From: Streptomyces sp. NBC_01353
Lineage (GTDB): Bacteria; Actinomycetota; Actinomycetes; Streptomycetales; Streptomycetaceae
Assembly (NCBI RefSeq): GCF_036237275.1
Contig: NZ_CP108352.1
Coordinates: 1,488,001 to 1,552,000 of the forward strand
Length of the DNA: 64,000 nucleotides
Direction of reading: 5' to 3'
Shown: one piece after another, positions 1 to 9,361 of the stretch
Position numbering within the stretch: the stretch's first letter is position 1
Layout: every line of letters begins with the position of its first letter
Notes under the pieces: generated by a model
Seen by the model: the letters and a program-made list of their open reading frames with translations, nothing else
The model's database searches: none
What the model was told of the DNA's origin: nothing
Made by a program: the position numbers and the translations under genes

Positions 1-489
1 GAAGGGCGTGTCGAGCATGTTGCACACACGGGCGCGGACGTGGTCCCCGATGCCGAGTTCATCGGCGCGCCGGTTGGCGAACTCGGCCTGCTTGGCCGAA
101 AGCGTGACGCCCTCGACCTTGCACCCGAATCGCTGATGGGCCATGACCATCGAACCGCCCCGGCCGCAGCCGGCGTCGACGAGCGTGTCGTCGCTCCCGA
201 TGGAGCCGAGGTTGTCCAGGAGGACCTCGGCCTGCGCCGACTCCAGGCGGTGGAGCTCGGCGATCAGCTTCTTCTCGTACGCGCTGTCCTCGACGTCCCC
301 GAGGGCGGCGTGGTCGATGTCGCCGATGCCGTAGTGGTGGTGGTAAAGGCCGTCGACATCGCCGAGACGCAGGTTCACCGGCCTGGCCTCGTTGTTCCAG
401 TAACGGGCGATGTCACTCTGATAGGGCGTCGCCGGTCCCGGGACGAACGCGGAGATGCCGTTGACGGTGGTGAACTCGGTGCTGGTCAC
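1..489 (-). CDS. mtf: Geranyl diphosphate 2-C-methyltransferase, 3' part beyond window
   Basis: This is the SAM-dependent enzyme that methylates geranyl diphosphate at C2, the first committed step to 2-methylisoborneol. Reading from a GTG at 489 gives 163 residues that run off the window edge; full-length family members are about 290 residues, so the C-terminal third is missing. Visible features are the N-terminal block YWNNEARPVNLRLG, followed by GLYHHHYGIG, and the SAM-binding motif LVDAGCGRGG. All are characteristic of GPP methyltransferases. The gene lies 14 nt after the terpene cyclase on the same strand, the usual eshA-tpc-mtf order. The Shine-Dalgarno is weak, so the exact start is less certain than the family. 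Confidence 0.93.
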   Translation of the reverse strand, partial: MTSTEFTTVNGISAFVPGPATPYQSDIARYWNNEARPVNLRLGDVDGLYHHHYGIGDIDHAALGDVEDSAYEKKLIAELHRLESAQAEVLLDNLGSIGSDDTLVDAGCGRGGSMVMAHQRFGCKVEGVTLSAKQAEFANRRADELGIGDHVRARVCNMLDTPF

Positions 490-503
490 AGATGATTCCG
501 TTC

Positions 504-1769
504 TTACCAGAAATCGGGCAGGCTGTATCGATAGGTGTTGGTCTGGTGCCAGTAGTGGTTGCCGTCGACCCACACGGCGACTCCCCGCAGGAAGCGCAGC
601 ACGCTCGGGACGGGACAGGCGGCGGCCAGGGCGGCGGCTTCGGCTTCGAAGTCGTGCATGAGGTCGTTGTGGACCTCGACCGCCTTCAGGTACGCCTCCC
701 GCTCCGAGAGCTCCTCGCGTTCGGCGAGCACCACGGGCAGGTTCAGGTGCCGGCCGGGGCTGGCGAGTTCCTTGGTGTACGAGTACAGGTCGTTGACGAT
801 GGTGGTGGCATTGCCGGCGAGCGCGAGAACGCGCTGCATGGCCGGCTGGGCGTGGAGGTCCGCGGGCAGTTCGTAGCCGCCGACGGTGTCCGTGATGGTG
901 GGGCAGGGGCGGAAGTTGTTGAACTGCCGCATCGCCAGGTACTCCCACACCTCGGGCACGTGGTCCGTCTGGGCCCAGGCGCCTTCGGCGAGGTATCCCA
1001 TGTGCAGCCGGGCCATGTCGTGCCGGAACCGGTCCGCCTGGGAGGGGGTGGACTGCTGGACGAAGTACTCCATGGCGGAGCGGTAGGCGCGCCGAGGGGC
1101 GTCCGCGTGGAGCGACTCCTCCCACTGCGGCTGGTACTCCTTCGTCGTGTGCAGGGGGTCGAGGGCGGTGTGCGCGAGCAGAAGGCGCCCGCCGAGGCCG
1201 ATGGGCGAGCCGCCGTGGTCCTCGCAGTAGCAGTCGTCGACCGCGTTCTCGGCGACCATCAGCCGGGTGGCGATCATCAAATGCTCGACGGTCGGGGCGT
1301 CGGGATGGCAGGCGACCATGTAGCGACCGACGGAGAAGCCGTCGAACTCGCCTTCCCAGTCCTCGGGGTACAGGTCGACCTCGTCCAGCGCCCAGGCCTT
1401 GATCCTGCGGCTGACCTCCTCCACGCGCACCGGGTCGGGCTCCGGGATGGGGTGGTGGTAGAGGCCCGGGATCGGTGTGCCCTCCGCCGGGGCCTCGGGC
1501 GCCGGCGGGGCCGAAGGCTCCTCGCGCCGCCCCAGGTACAGGCTCGAGGTGCCCAGACCGGTGGGGCCGCGCAGGATCCGATCCAGGTCGGGGGTCGCCG
1601 GCGCGGGCGGGGTGTCGGTGACGCTGACGGCCTCCGATGCGGCTTCGGCCTCGACGGCGGCTTCGAGGCCGGTGGCCGAGGTGTGGGCGTGGTCGATGAC
1701 GTGGGCCCCGAAGCCGGTCGCGGCGGCAGGCAGGCCCGACTGCAGAGGGGAAAGCCCCGGATCGGGCAT
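504..1769 (-). CDS. tpc: 2-methylisoborneol synthase (class I terpene cyclase)
   Basis: This cyclase converts 2-methyl-GPP to the earthy odorant 2-methylisoborneol. The 421-residue protein has the metal-binding aspartate-rich motif DDCYCED (residues 178-184) and the NSE motif NDLYSYTKE (326-334), both as in 2-MIB synthases. Residues 1 to about 100 are Pro/Ala/Glu-rich and look disordered, which is the region that serves as cargo-loading extension in encapsulin-associated cyclases. A good AAGGAG lies before the ATG. It is downstream of the encapsulin gene (100 nt) and upstream of the GPP methyltransferase (14 nt), so the three form one operon. Identity is firm from the motifs and the neighbours. 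Confidence 0.96.
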   Translation of the reverse strand: MPDPGLSPLQSGLPAAATGFGAHVIDHAHTSATGLEAAVEAEAASEAVSVTDTPPAPATPDLDRILRGPTGLGTSSLYLGRREEPSAPPAPEAPAEGTPIPGLYHHPIPEPDPVRVEEVSRRIKAWALDEVDLYPEDWEGEFDGFSVGRYMVACHPDAPTVEHLMIATRLMVAENAVDDCYCEDHGGSPIGLGGRLLLAHTALDPLHTTKEYQPQWEESLHADAPRRAYRSAMEYFVQQSTPSQADRFRHDMARLHMGYLAEGAWAQTDHVPEVWEYLAMRQFNNFRPCPTITDTVGGYELPADLHAQPAMQRVLALAGNATTIVNDLYSYTKELASPGRHLNLPVVLAEREELSEREAYLKAVEVHNDLMHDFEAEAAALAAACPVPSVLRFLRGVAVWVDGNHYWHQTNTYRYSLPDFW

Positions 1770-1869
1770 CCGTAGCTCCTTGGTGAGGTGGGTGGGGGGT
1801 GCCCGGAGCCCGGGCTGCTCGCCCTGCCCCGGTCCCTGTCCGGGCCGTCGCGGCCCTGGGACGGGTGCT

Positions 1870-3279
1870 CTAGTCGTGCCTGCGGGCGATCTGCACGTTC
1901 TCCAGCACGCCGAGCGCGTTGGGCACGAGGATGGCGGCGGAGTAGTAGGTGGTGACCAGGTAGGAGATGATCGACCGCTCGTCGATGCCCATGAAGCGCA
2001 CCGACAGGCCCGGCTCGTACTCCTCCGGAAGCCCGGTCTGGCGCAGGCCGATGACGCCCTGGTTGTCCTCGCCGGTTCGCATGGCGAGGATCGAGCTGGT
2101 GTTCTCCCTGCTGATGGGGATCTTGTTGCAGGGCAGGATCGGGACGCCTCGCCAGGCCAGGACCTGCTGCCCGTCGAGGTCGACGTTGTCCGGGTAGATC
2201 CCGCGGGCGTTGAGCTCGCGCCCGATCGCCGCGATGGTCCGGGGGTGGGCGAGGAAGAGCTTGGTGCCGCGGCGGCGGCAGAGCAGCTCGTCGAGGTCGT
2301 CCGGGGTGGGCGGGCCGGAGTGGGGCTGGATCCGCTGCTTGAAGTCGGCGTTGTGGAGCAGACCGAACTCCCGGTTGTTGATGAGCTCGTGCTCCTGGCG
2401 CTCGCGCAGCGCCTCGATGGTGAGCCTGAGCTGCTCCTCGGTCTGGTTCATCGGCCCGTTGTAGAGGTCGGCGACCCTCGTGTGGACCTTCAGGACCGTC
2501 TGGGCGACGGAGAGCTCGTACTCGCGCGGCTTGAGTTCGTAGTCGACGAAGGCACCGGGCAGCGCGACTTCGCCGACGTGGCCGGCCGACATCGCGATCT
2601 CTGCCTCGCCGTGGCGGTTCTGCCGCTGATGGGGCAGCGAGCTGAACCGCTGGATGTGGTCGTGGAGGCTCGGCGCGGCGGACATGACGGCGTCGAAGTC
2701 GGCGCGGGTCAGGGTGAGCAGGGTGCCGGCGGTCTCGGCGGTGGCGGTGAAGTCCCACGTGCCCTGGCCGTCCAGGAGGGCGTGGTCACCGAACCGGTCG
2801 CCGTCGGCGAGCACGGCGACGGCGACCTCGTCGCCGTACTTGCCGGCGGAGATCTGGTTGACCCGCCCGTGGGCGATCAGGTGGATCTGTTCGGCCGGGG
2901 CACCACGCTCGACCAGCACCTCACCGGCGCGGAAGTCACGCTGGGCGCACCGGTCGGCGAGCGCGGTGAGCACCTCAAGGTCGTCGAACCCGCGCAGCAT
3001 GGCCAGTTCGCCGAGCTCCCGGGGGATCACCCGGACGTCGGCACCGTCCTGGACGAAGTCGATGCGCCCGTCGCCGACGGTGTAGCTCAGCCGCCGGTTC
3101 ACTCGATAGGCGCCACCCTTGGTCTCCACCCAGGGGAGCATCCGCAGCAGCCAGCGGGAGGTGATCTCCTGCATCTGCGGGGCGGACTTGGTGGTGGTGG
3201 CGAGGTTGCGGGCAGCCGAGGTGCTGAGGGACTGCCGAGTCGGCTCCGGTTGCGCTTCCGCCCTGGTCTCAACGGTCAT
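1870..3279 (-). CDS. eshA: Family 2B encapsulin shell protein with cyclic-nucleotide-binding-like domain (EshA type)
   Basis: This is the shell protein of an HK97-fold protein nanocompartment of the family 2B type. In Streptomyces it encloses 2-methylisoborneol synthase. The ATG at 3279 has AAGGAG just upstream and gives 469 residues; a longer open frame upstream is not protein-like. Residues 1-95 and 210-469 make up the encapsulin part. Residues about 97-205 form a cyclic-nucleotide-binding (CNB) domain inserted in the shell fold. Its phosphate-cassette equivalent, [19 protein letters not shown], lacks the arginine usual in cAMP-binding proteins, so ligand binding is doubtful. The gene heads the odorant operon; its promoter must lie in the 257-nt gap up to the stress protein gene. 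Historic annotation was a cyclic nucleotide-binding protein affecting growth. Confidence 0.93.
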   Translation of the reverse strand: MTVETRAEAQPEPTRQSLSTSAARNLATTTKSAPQMQEITSRWLLRMLPWVETKGGAYRVNRRLSYTVGDGRIDFVQDGADVRVIPRELGELAMLRGFDDLEVLTALADRCAQRDFRAGEVLVERGAPAEQIHLIAHGRVNQISAGKYGDEVAVAVLADGDRFGDHALLDGQGTWDFTATAETAGTLLTLTRADFDAVMSAAPSLHDHIQRFSSLPHQRQNRHGEAEIAMSAGHVGEVALPGAFVDYELKPREYELSVAQTVLKVHTRVADLYNGPMNQTEEQLRLTIEALRERQEHELINNREFGLLHNADFKQRIQPHSGPPTPDDLDELLCRRRGTKLFLAHPRTIAAIGRELNARGIYPDNVDLDGQQVLAWRGVPILPCNKIPISRENTSSILAMRTGEDNQGVIGLRQTGLPEEYEPGLSVRFMGIDERSIISYLVTTYYSAAILVPNALGVLENVQIARRHD

Positions 3280-3536
3280 CGGGCGAGCTCTCCTTGGCAA
3301 GGGTGGTGGTCGGCGAACATGCGCCGACCACGAAGAGGGAAGAAAGGGGGACGAACCTCTGGGAATCCGTCCAGATCCGGGGGAACAGTAACGCCCGGTA
3401 CGCCCGGCTCGCCCCATGCGGCCTCGGGTATTACCTCAAAACAGTGATCTTGCTCGGCGGGGTGTTTACGGGGCCGAACGACGACATCCGGACCCCCTGG
3501 CCGAGAGCACACCCGCCGCGCGGTGTTCCGAAGCGC

Positions 3537-3953
3537 TCATTCCTCCGGAGGGACGCAGAGGACGGGGACCGTGGACATGTGGAGGAGCTTGTGGGGGGTC
3601 GAGCCCAGGAGGGCGCCTCGCATCGGGCTTTCGCCCCAGCTGCCGACCACGATGACGCGTGCGGCGTGGCGGTTCGCCGCGTCGATCAGCGCCTGGGCCG
3701 GCTTTTCGTCGATCACCTCGACGATCGTCGGCACGCCCGCCCGGTCCGCCTCGGTGACCGCGTGCTCCAGGCCGGTGCGGCCGGCCTGGCGGATGGCCTC
3801 GTGGTGGGAGGTGTACTCCTCGCCCAGAGGGCCGGGGGCCGCGGCTCCGTAGACCAGGACGAGTCGCTCGTCGAAGGCGGCGGCCACCTCGACCGCGATG
3901 CGCAACGCGCGGGCGGCGCCGGGGGATTCGTCGTAGCCCAGTACGACCGACAT
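3537..3953 (-). CDS. Universal stress protein (UspA family)
   Basis: A single-domain UspA protein of 138 residues. The ATP-binding signature G-2x-G-9x-G(S/T) is present near the C-terminus (VGSWGES...LLGST) and the N-terminal strand VVLGYDES is typical, so it probably binds ATP. The start codon is one nucleotide past the stop of the upstream permease gene, and its AAGGAG lies inside the end of that gene, so the two are translationally coupled. This pairing suggests a role in regulating or sensing through the permease, but the physiological signal cannot be read from sequence. Confidence 0.9.
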   Translation of the reverse strand: MSVVLGYDESPGAARALRIAVEVAAAFDERLVLVYGAAAPGPLGEEYTSHHEAIRQAGRTGLEHAVTEADRAGVPTIVEVIDEKPAQALIDAANRHAARVIVVGSWGESPMRGALLGSTPHKLLHMSTVPVLCVPPEE

Positions 3954-3954
3954 C

Positions 3955-5463
3955 TCAGGACTCCTTGCCGTGGCCGCGGCCGTGGACCAGGTCGGGGTCG
4001 GCCACGCTGGGGCGCTCCCGCCAGAACGCGGGTGCCCGCAGACGCCATACGAGCATGATGACCACTCCGACGAGAGCGATGCCGATCCCGATGACGAGCG
4101 GGGGGCCGAGGCCGAACCACGAGGTGCCGCTGTAGGAGTTCTCCGGATCGGCCATGTCGGAGACGGACCGCACGAGGAGCCATGTCAGCAGTCCGGCACC
4201 GACCAGGGGGCCCAGACCGATCAGCAGGAAGTTGTGGACGCTCTCGAAGAGATGGCGGCGGTAGTAGACCGCGCAGGCGATGCCCGTGAGCGCGTAGTAG
4301 AAGGCGATCAGCAGCGAGAGCGCGGTGAGCGAGTCGAAGAGGGCGTTGGTGCTGATCTGGCTCACGACGAGGTACCAGGCGATGGCGATGGCGGCGACCC
4401 ACCACGTACTCACGTCAGGGGTGCGGAAGCGCGGGCTGATGTGGCCGTACTGCGCGGGCAGCGCCCGGCGCCGTGCCATGGACAGCGCGGTGCGCGAGGC
4501 CGGGATGATGGTGGTCTGGGTGGAGGCGATGGCGGAGGTGGAGACGGCAAGGAGCAGGATCCAGTCCCAGCCGCCGAGTACGTCCCCGGCGAGCTGGGCG
4601 AAGATGAACTCCTCGTCCTCGGCGTTCTCGGCCAGGAACGTCGGACCGGCGTAGGCCACGACCGCGAATCCCACGGACACGTAGGTCACCAGCAGGACGA
4701 CGGTCGACCAGAGCCCCGCTTTTCCGGGCGCGGTCGCGGAGTCCTTGACCTCTTCGGTGAGATTGACCGCCGATTCCCAGCCCCAGTAGATGAAGACGCC
4801 GAGCAGCAGCGCGCCGGTGAGTGCCGCCCCGCCGGCGCCGAACGGGTTCAGCCAGCTGAATTCGGGGTCGGCCGATGGGTACTTGCTCGTGCCGGCGTAG
4901 ACGCTGTAGAGCGCCACTCCCACGAAGATCAGCAGACAGGCGACCTGCGCAAGGATGAGGACGTTCTGCACCTTGGCCGACAGCTCGGTGCCGATGACGC
5001 ACACGGCCGTCATCACCAGGATGAGGAGCACGGTGAGCAGTTGGCGTACGAAGGTGTTGTCCACCCAGCTGTCGAGGCCGAAGGCGAGCAGGGCGAAGCT
5101 CACGGCCACGTCGGCGAGCGAGCCGACGACCAGGACTCCGGTCATCGCGATGGCCCATCCGCCGAGCCAGCCGGCCCAGGGGCCCATGGCGCGCGTGACC
5201 CAGGAGAACGTCGTGCCGCAGTCCTGATCGACCTTGTTCAGGTAGTAGAACGCGGACGCGATCAGCAGCATCGGCACGAAGGAAGCGAACATCACGCCCG
5301 GCGCGTAGATCCCGACCAGGGCGACGATCGGGCCGATGACGGCCGCGAGCGAGTATGCGGGGGAGGTGGCGTTGAGCCCGATGACGAGGGCGTCGACGAA
5401 ACCGATCGCGTTGGCCTTCAGACCCACTTGTCGCCCGGCGGGCGCGGCATCCTCGGCGGTCAT
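3955..5463 (-). CDS. APC-family amino acid permease
   Basis: A cytoplasmic-membrane amino acid/amine transporter of the APC superfamily with 502 residues and about 12 hydrophobic segments. The first helix region (GLNATSPAYSLAAVIGP) and the segment FIYWGWESAVNLTEEVKDS match the APC substrate-binding helices. The substrate cannot be told from sequence. The N-terminus MTAEDAAPAGRQVGLKANAIG is short and cytoplasmic. The downstream universal stress protein gene is coupled to it (1-nt gap). The upstream neighbour, a saccharopine dehydrogenase-like gene on the same strand, ends 113 nt before this start and could share a transcript. Confidence 0.9.
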   Translation of the reverse strand: MTAEDAAPAGRQVGLKANAIGFVDALVIGLNATSPAYSLAAVIGPIVALVGIYAPGVMFASFVPMLLIASAFYYLNKVDQDCGTTFSWVTRAMGPWAGWLGGWAIAMTGVLVVGSLADVAVSFALLAFGLDSWVDNTFVRQLLTVLLILVMTAVCVIGTELSAKVQNVLILAQVACLLIFVGVALYSVYAGTSKYPSADPEFSWLNPFGAGGAALTGALLLGVFIYWGWESAVNLTEEVKDSATAPGKAGLWSTVVLLVTYVSVGFAVVAYAGPTFLAENAEDEEFIFAQLAGDVLGGWDWILLLAVSTSAIASTQTTIIPASRTALSMARRRALPAQYGHISPRFRTPDVSTWWVAAIAIAWYLVVSQISTNALFDSLTALSLLIAFYYALTGIACAVYYRRHLFESVHNFLLIGLGPLVGAGLLTWLLVRSVSDMADPENSYSGTSWFGLGPPLVIGIGIALVGVVIMLVWRLRAPAFWRERPSVADPDLVHGRGHGKES

Positions 5464-5576
5464 GTTCCCTCGCTCCCGACGAGCCAGACAGAACAGCGAG
5501 ACCTATGACTTCATCGTAGGGAGGCTCGACCCCTCGTGCATGCGCAGGAAGCGGCCGCCGGTATCGCCGGGCGCCG

Positions 5577-6797
5577 TCACTGCTCGCGCATGCCCCATGG
5601 CGCCTGGTACTCCGTGAGCAGGTCGAGGAAGGGTTGCGGCGGCATCGCCTCGGGGCCAAGTACGCCACGGCCCTGCCAGGCCCCGTTCGCGACGAGCTCG
5701 AAAGCGGCCACGGGGTTGATCGCGGTCTGCCACACGACGGCCTGGGAGCCGTACTCGCGCATCGACCACTGGTTGTCTACCACGTGGTACAGGTACACCT
5801 CCCGGGGCCGCCCGTCCTTGGTCCCCTTCACCCAGGTGCCCGCGCATGTCTTGCCGTGCATCCGGTCGCCGAGGGTCGCCGGGTCGGGCAGACAGGCGGC
5901 GACGACGTTCCGCGGCGAGACCGCGACCCTGCCCGTGGCACCCTCCACGCTCACCGGATCCGTACGGTCGAGCCCGAGTTTGTGGAGGGTACGCAGGACG
6001 CCGATGAACTCGTCGCCGAGTCCGTACTTGAAGGTGACCCGCCGGGCGTTCAGCCACCGGGGCACCAGCAGCACCTCTTCGTGTTCGACGTTCACGCACT
6101 CCACCGGCCCGATGCCCTCCGGGAAGTCGAAGACCTCCGGCTCGCTGAAGGGCGCCGTGGTGAACCAGCCGCGCCCCTCCTCGTAGACGACGGGCGGGTT
6201 CAGGCACTCCTCGATCGTCGTCCAGATGCTGAAGGACGGGGCGAAGTCATAACCGTCGACGACCAGGTCGGCGCCGTCGCGAATGCCGATCTCCTCGATC
6301 TCGTCGAAGAGCGTGTCGGAGGCGTAGCGGGCGAAGACGTCCGAGAGCCCCGGTTCCACGCCCATGCCCACGAGGGCGAGTCGGTCCGCCGCCTCCCACT
6401 CGGCCGTCCGGGCGAACTGCTCGTCTCCCAGCTTCACGCCGCACTCCTCGTACGGGCGCGACGGGTGCGGCCGGGACAGGGACATGGCCATGTCGAGGTA
6501 GTGGGCGCGCTCGGCGAGCGCGGCCTCGAAGAGGGGCAGGACGAACCGGGGATCGGTGGCGTTGAGCAGCACGTCGCAGCGGTGCTCGACGAGGGCAGCC
6601 CGCACTGCGGCCGTGTCCGAGGCATCGAGCCGAGCCGCTGTGAATCTGCGCTCGTCCGCCCCGAGGGCGGCGACGGCCGACTCCGCCCGTACCGGGTCGT
6701 AGTCGGCGACGACCATGTGCTCGAAGAAGGAACGGCGGGCCGCGATCCTGGTGATGGCCGTACCCACGCCTCCCGCCCCCACCATGAGGATGCGCAT
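5577..6797 (-). CDS. Saccharopine dehydrogenase family NAD(P)-dependent oxidoreductase
   Basis: A 406-residue Rossmann-fold enzyme related to saccharopine dehydrogenase (LYS9-like) and carboxynorspermidine synthase. The dinucleotide-binding motif VGAGGVGTA opens the protein. The stretch LLNATDPRFVLPLFEAALAE and the later VGMGVEPGLSDVFARYASD match the catalytic-domain core of the family. Such enzymes join or split an amino acid and an aldehyde/keto acid through a Schiff base. Which substrate is used here is unknown. The amino acid permease immediately downstream on the same strand is compatible with lysine or polyamine metabolism, but that is inference only. Confidence 0.85.
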   Translation of the reverse strand: MRILMVGAGGVGTAITRIAARRSFFEHMVVADYDPVRAESAVAALGADERRFTAARLDASDTAAVRAALVEHRCDVLLNATDPRFVLPLFEAALAERAHYLDMAMSLSRPHPSRPYEECGVKLGDEQFARTAEWEAADRLALVGMGVEPGLSDVFARYASDTLFDEIEEIGIRDGADLVVDGYDFAPSFSIWTTIEECLNPPVVYEEGRGWFTTAPFSEPEVFDFPEGIGPVECVNVEHEEVLLVPRWLNARRVTFKYGLGDEFIGVLRTLHKLGLDRTDPVSVEGATGRVAVSPRNVVAACLPDPATLGDRMHGKTCAGTWVKGTKDGRPREVYLYHVVDNQWSMREYGSQAVVWQTAINPVAAFELVANGAWQGRGVLGPEAMPPQPFLDLLTEYQAPWGMREQ

Positions 6798-6881
6798 GGT
6801 GCAGCACTCCTTCGTTCCGCCTCCGGGCTCGACCCGGGCGGCGAGAGGTCGGCATCGACGGACGACGGTCGCGTCCTCCCG

Positions 6882-7226
6882 ATGATGCCGCCTCGTTCAC
6901 ACCACGGCCACCAGCCGCAGGCCGGGCGGGTGACGCCGCAGGAATGGCGGACGGAGTCGCTCGACGTCGTGCAGGCCGTCGACGGGCCCGATCCGGCGTT
7001 CGTCTGCACCGAGATCCGCCGACGCGGGCCGATGGCGACCCCACCGGAGAAGTGCACGAAGCCCTGCGCCATCGCCCGGGCGATGGGAGCCGCGGAAGCC
7101 GCATGGAGGGCCTCGCTCGCAGGGACCACCATCGCCGATCTCGTCGCGTCGGTGGAGGGCGACAGCGGACCGGACGCGCTCCCGGGACTCGGCTCCTGGC
7201 TGACCGCAGGCGCCGACGCACCCTAG
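6882..7226 (+). CDS. Hypothetical protein, 114 aa
   Basis: A short open frame with strong third-position G/C bias and a protein-like composition. Its C-terminal half ends in a hydrophobic/Gly-rich tail (ALPGLGSWLTAG), and two closely spaced cysteines (CTKPC) lie in the middle. No family is recognised. There is no convincing ribosome-binding site before the ATG at 6882; an in-frame GTG about 50 nt further in is an alternative start. It is divergent from the saccharopine dehydrogenase-like gene and ends about 150 nt before the decayed tRNA copy. It could be a remnant rather than a working gene. Confidence 0.45.
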   Translation: MMPPRSHHGHQPQAGRVTPQEWRTESLDVVQAVDGPDPAFVCTEIRRRGPMATPPEKCTKPCAIARAMGAAEAAWRASLAGTTIADLVASVEGDSGPDALPGLGSWLTAGADAP

Positions 7227-7378
7227 GCCCGGTGCGGAGGTGGCCCGAGCTCGGCGCGGTACACCTCCGCCCGCCGCGCCGGCCCGACGGGGCTCCGGGG
7301 CGGGCGTCCTGCCGTCAGCGATCGGCCGCCGGCCGACCCGGCCAGACCGAGTTGACCCTCGACAGGTCACCGAAAACG

Positions 7379-7477
7379 ATCAAGGGGCCGTTTCGGATTA
7401 CTCTGAAACTGCCCCTTGATCTGCGACTTCGAAAAGTCGGGACAACAGGATTTGAACCTGCGCCCCTTGAGTTCCAG
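7379..7477 (-). repeat. Decayed direct copy of tRNA-Pro 3' end plus its terminator (attachment-site-like)
   Basis: About 99 nt here align with 13352-13450 in the same orientation: a hairpin terminator (7381-7418), a short spacer and the 3' part of a tRNA-Pro. The tRNA part (7437-7477) keeps the T-arm sequence GGTTCAAATCC and the 3' acceptor strand but stops at the anticodon stem. One base is lost and several are substituted. This is the layout left when an element integrates at a tRNA 3' end, here as the drifting, non-functional copy. Confidence 0.75.
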
Positions 7478-7615
7478 TAGTGAGGGTCAGGAGCATTTTT
7501 TGGATATAGCAGACTTAGTCGGGGTGGCGGGCCCGATGCTCCACCCCCCGCATCGGCGCCGTCGCCAAGGCCGTCCGCACCCTCCTGACCTGCACGTATT
7601 CAGGACAGAAGAGTT

Positions 7616-9124
7616 TCAGTGCTCACAGAGGGAGAATTCTCGTTCGTAGAGCTGCTCGTTGTGTTCGTCGACGAAGAACCTGCGTTCCCGCATGAGTTGT
7701 TCGCGGTGGTTCTTGGCCTGTTCAAGCGTCATGGTCGAGGTCTCGGACCACGGTTGCTGCGGTGGCACATCGGATGTCGAGACGATCTCTTCCGACGGGT
7801 CGACCAGGAAGAACGCAAGAATTTTGCGGTGGCCCGGGCGGGTGGGGTCCGTGAGGCGGAATGAGCCGACGCGGTGTTGCAGGATGTTCGGGAACGCCAG
7901 GCAGCGGCCCGCCGGCGTCGATGCCGATCCCAGCATCTGGTTCAGTGCGTCTTCGTCCTCCAGGCCGTAGACCTCACGCAGACCGTTGTCGTCGTTCTGT
8001 TCGTAGTTCGGGTCGTCGAGTGCCGCCCGGAAACTCAGCCGGCTTTCGGTGATGTTCTCGCTGTCCCAGTAGTAGATGCCGGTCGAGACGATCCGCTCGT
8101 TCAACATCCCCTCGACATGCCAGGAACCGCCTGGGTACTCGGGCTTGTCCGGGGTGAGATGAACGGTGGCGAGCTTGACGATGACCTGGAGACGGCGGCC
8201 GCGCAGGTCGACTCGGGCGGATTCATCGGGCGACTCGGGCGGGGTGAAGGCCGGGGCGTCCGGGATGACCGGGCGGCGGTTCTCCCACCAGTCGTCCTGG
8301 GCCTCTTCCCATGCACGGAGGGCTTCTGCGTAGGCCGCAGCATCACTGTAGGAAGACTTGTCCGGAAACTCCGGTTCCGAGTCGTACCACCCGTAAGGAT
8401 CGGCCTCGATCCGCAGGGGCCGCGGATGGCGCAGATCGGTGAGCACGTTCTCCAGCAGCGGGCGCATGCTCGCGAACAAGTCCGGCAGGACGGAGGCCAG
8501 TTCGTGATGGGTCTCGGGGTGGACGTTGTTGACGTACGAACGGAAGGCGACATCGCCGTCGTCACTGACGTCGACGTCCGTGGGCAGCCACTGGAACTTC
8601 TCCGAGAACTCGTACTTCGAGTAGCGGTCCGTCGGATTCTGCCAAGCCCGCTCGGGCGCGCCGCTCACCTCTCTCACCAGGCAGAACAGTGAGGGATGAA
8701 CCAGATCCAGTACCTGCCCGTCGGATCCGGGATGCCAGTCCTGTTCTGCTTCGGGGACCTGTTCCAGGACCCGAACCGCCTCGCGCAGCCGGGATCCGAG
8801 CTTGTCGTCGACCAGTGTGTCCGACTGCCACACCCCGTCGACTGCGGACACCTCGATGCCGGTTCGTCCGTCCCGCAGCGCGGCGTAGTGCACGAGTTCG
8901 GCAAGCACGTAACGAACCTGCGCTTCGGTGAGGCCCTGGGCGACCGCTTCCTGCGTCCACCTGGCGACGATGTCGGCATCGTTCATCTTGTCGAACCACC
9001 CCGGCTTCGCCCGAATGTGCGCGCTGCACTGCATCATCTGAAGTTCCCGCAGCGTTCGGGGTGTCGCGAACGCTGCGGAACGGGAAGCATGAAAGGGCAG
9101 CGGGAAAGCAGACAGGCCGGTCAA
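7616..9124 (-). CDS. DUF4246 family protein, 2-oxoglutarate/Fe(II) oxygenase-like
   Basis: A 502-residue protein matching the DUF4246 family, best known from fungi and scattered in actinobacteria. The C-terminal half looks like a double-stranded beta-helix oxygenase: WHVEGM near residue 345 supplies a possible H-x-E metal pair, and LAFPNILQHRVGSFRL near residue 420 supplies a second His and the Arg expected to hold 2-oxoglutarate. The N-terminal half is rich in acidic and aromatic residues without a recognised motif. The track start is an early Met; MMQCSAHIRAKPGWFDK about 28 residues in is a possible true start. The gene lies alone inside the tRNA-flanked segment. Substrate unknown; enzyme activity is inferred only from the metal-site pattern. 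Confidence 0.75.
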   Translation of the reverse strand: MTGLSAFPLPFHASRSAAFATPRTLRELQMMQCSAHIRAKPGWFDKMNDADIVARWTQEAVAQGLTEAQVRYVLAELVHYAALRDGRTGIEVSAVDGVWQSDTLVDDKLGSRLREAVRVLEQVPEAEQDWHPGSDGQVLDLVHPSLFCLVREVSGAPERAWQNPTDRYSKYEFSEKFQWLPTDVDVSDDGDVAFRSYVNNVHPETHHELASVLPDLFASMRPLLENVLTDLRHPRPLRIEADPYGWYDSEPEFPDKSSYSDAAAYAEALRAWEEAQDDWWENRRPVIPDAPAFTPPESPDESARVDLRGRRLQVIVKLATVHLTPDKPEYPGGSWHVEGMLNERIVSTGIYYWDSENITESRLSFRAALDDPNYEQNDDNGLREVYGLEDEDALNQMLGSASTPAGRCLAFPNILQHRVGSFRLTDPTRPGHRKILAFFLVDPSEEIVSTSDVPPQQPWSETSTMTLEQAKNHREQLMRERRFFVDEHNEQLYEREFSLCEH

Positions 9125-9361
9125 TTCTTGTGGTCCCTACAGTCGGTGTGCGGTGGCGGGAAGGATAGCCCAGCAGACTGACACCGCAGCCGTGGTCCCT
9201 GTCCGCTGGTACCGCGTTGCGGAGGCTCAGCGGGTGGAAGCGCTCCTGCCGTCACGCGGTGCGGTAGTTCCACTCTTCCGTAGCGGCGGGCTTGTCCGTT
9301 CGTGCCCGCGCCTGAATCCGGCAGGGCGGGGACGAGGAAGCGGCGCAGGGCGCCCGCCCTG

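Noticed and set aside
492-1775. Long plus-strand open frame opposite the 2-MIB synthase
   Set aside because: Composition follows the complement of a high-GC gene; the minus strand has the complete terpene cyclase with all motifs.
3970-5508. Long plus-strand frame opposite the permease
   Set aside because: Asp/Gly/Arg-rich shadow with no motif; the minus-strand permease has clear TM helices.
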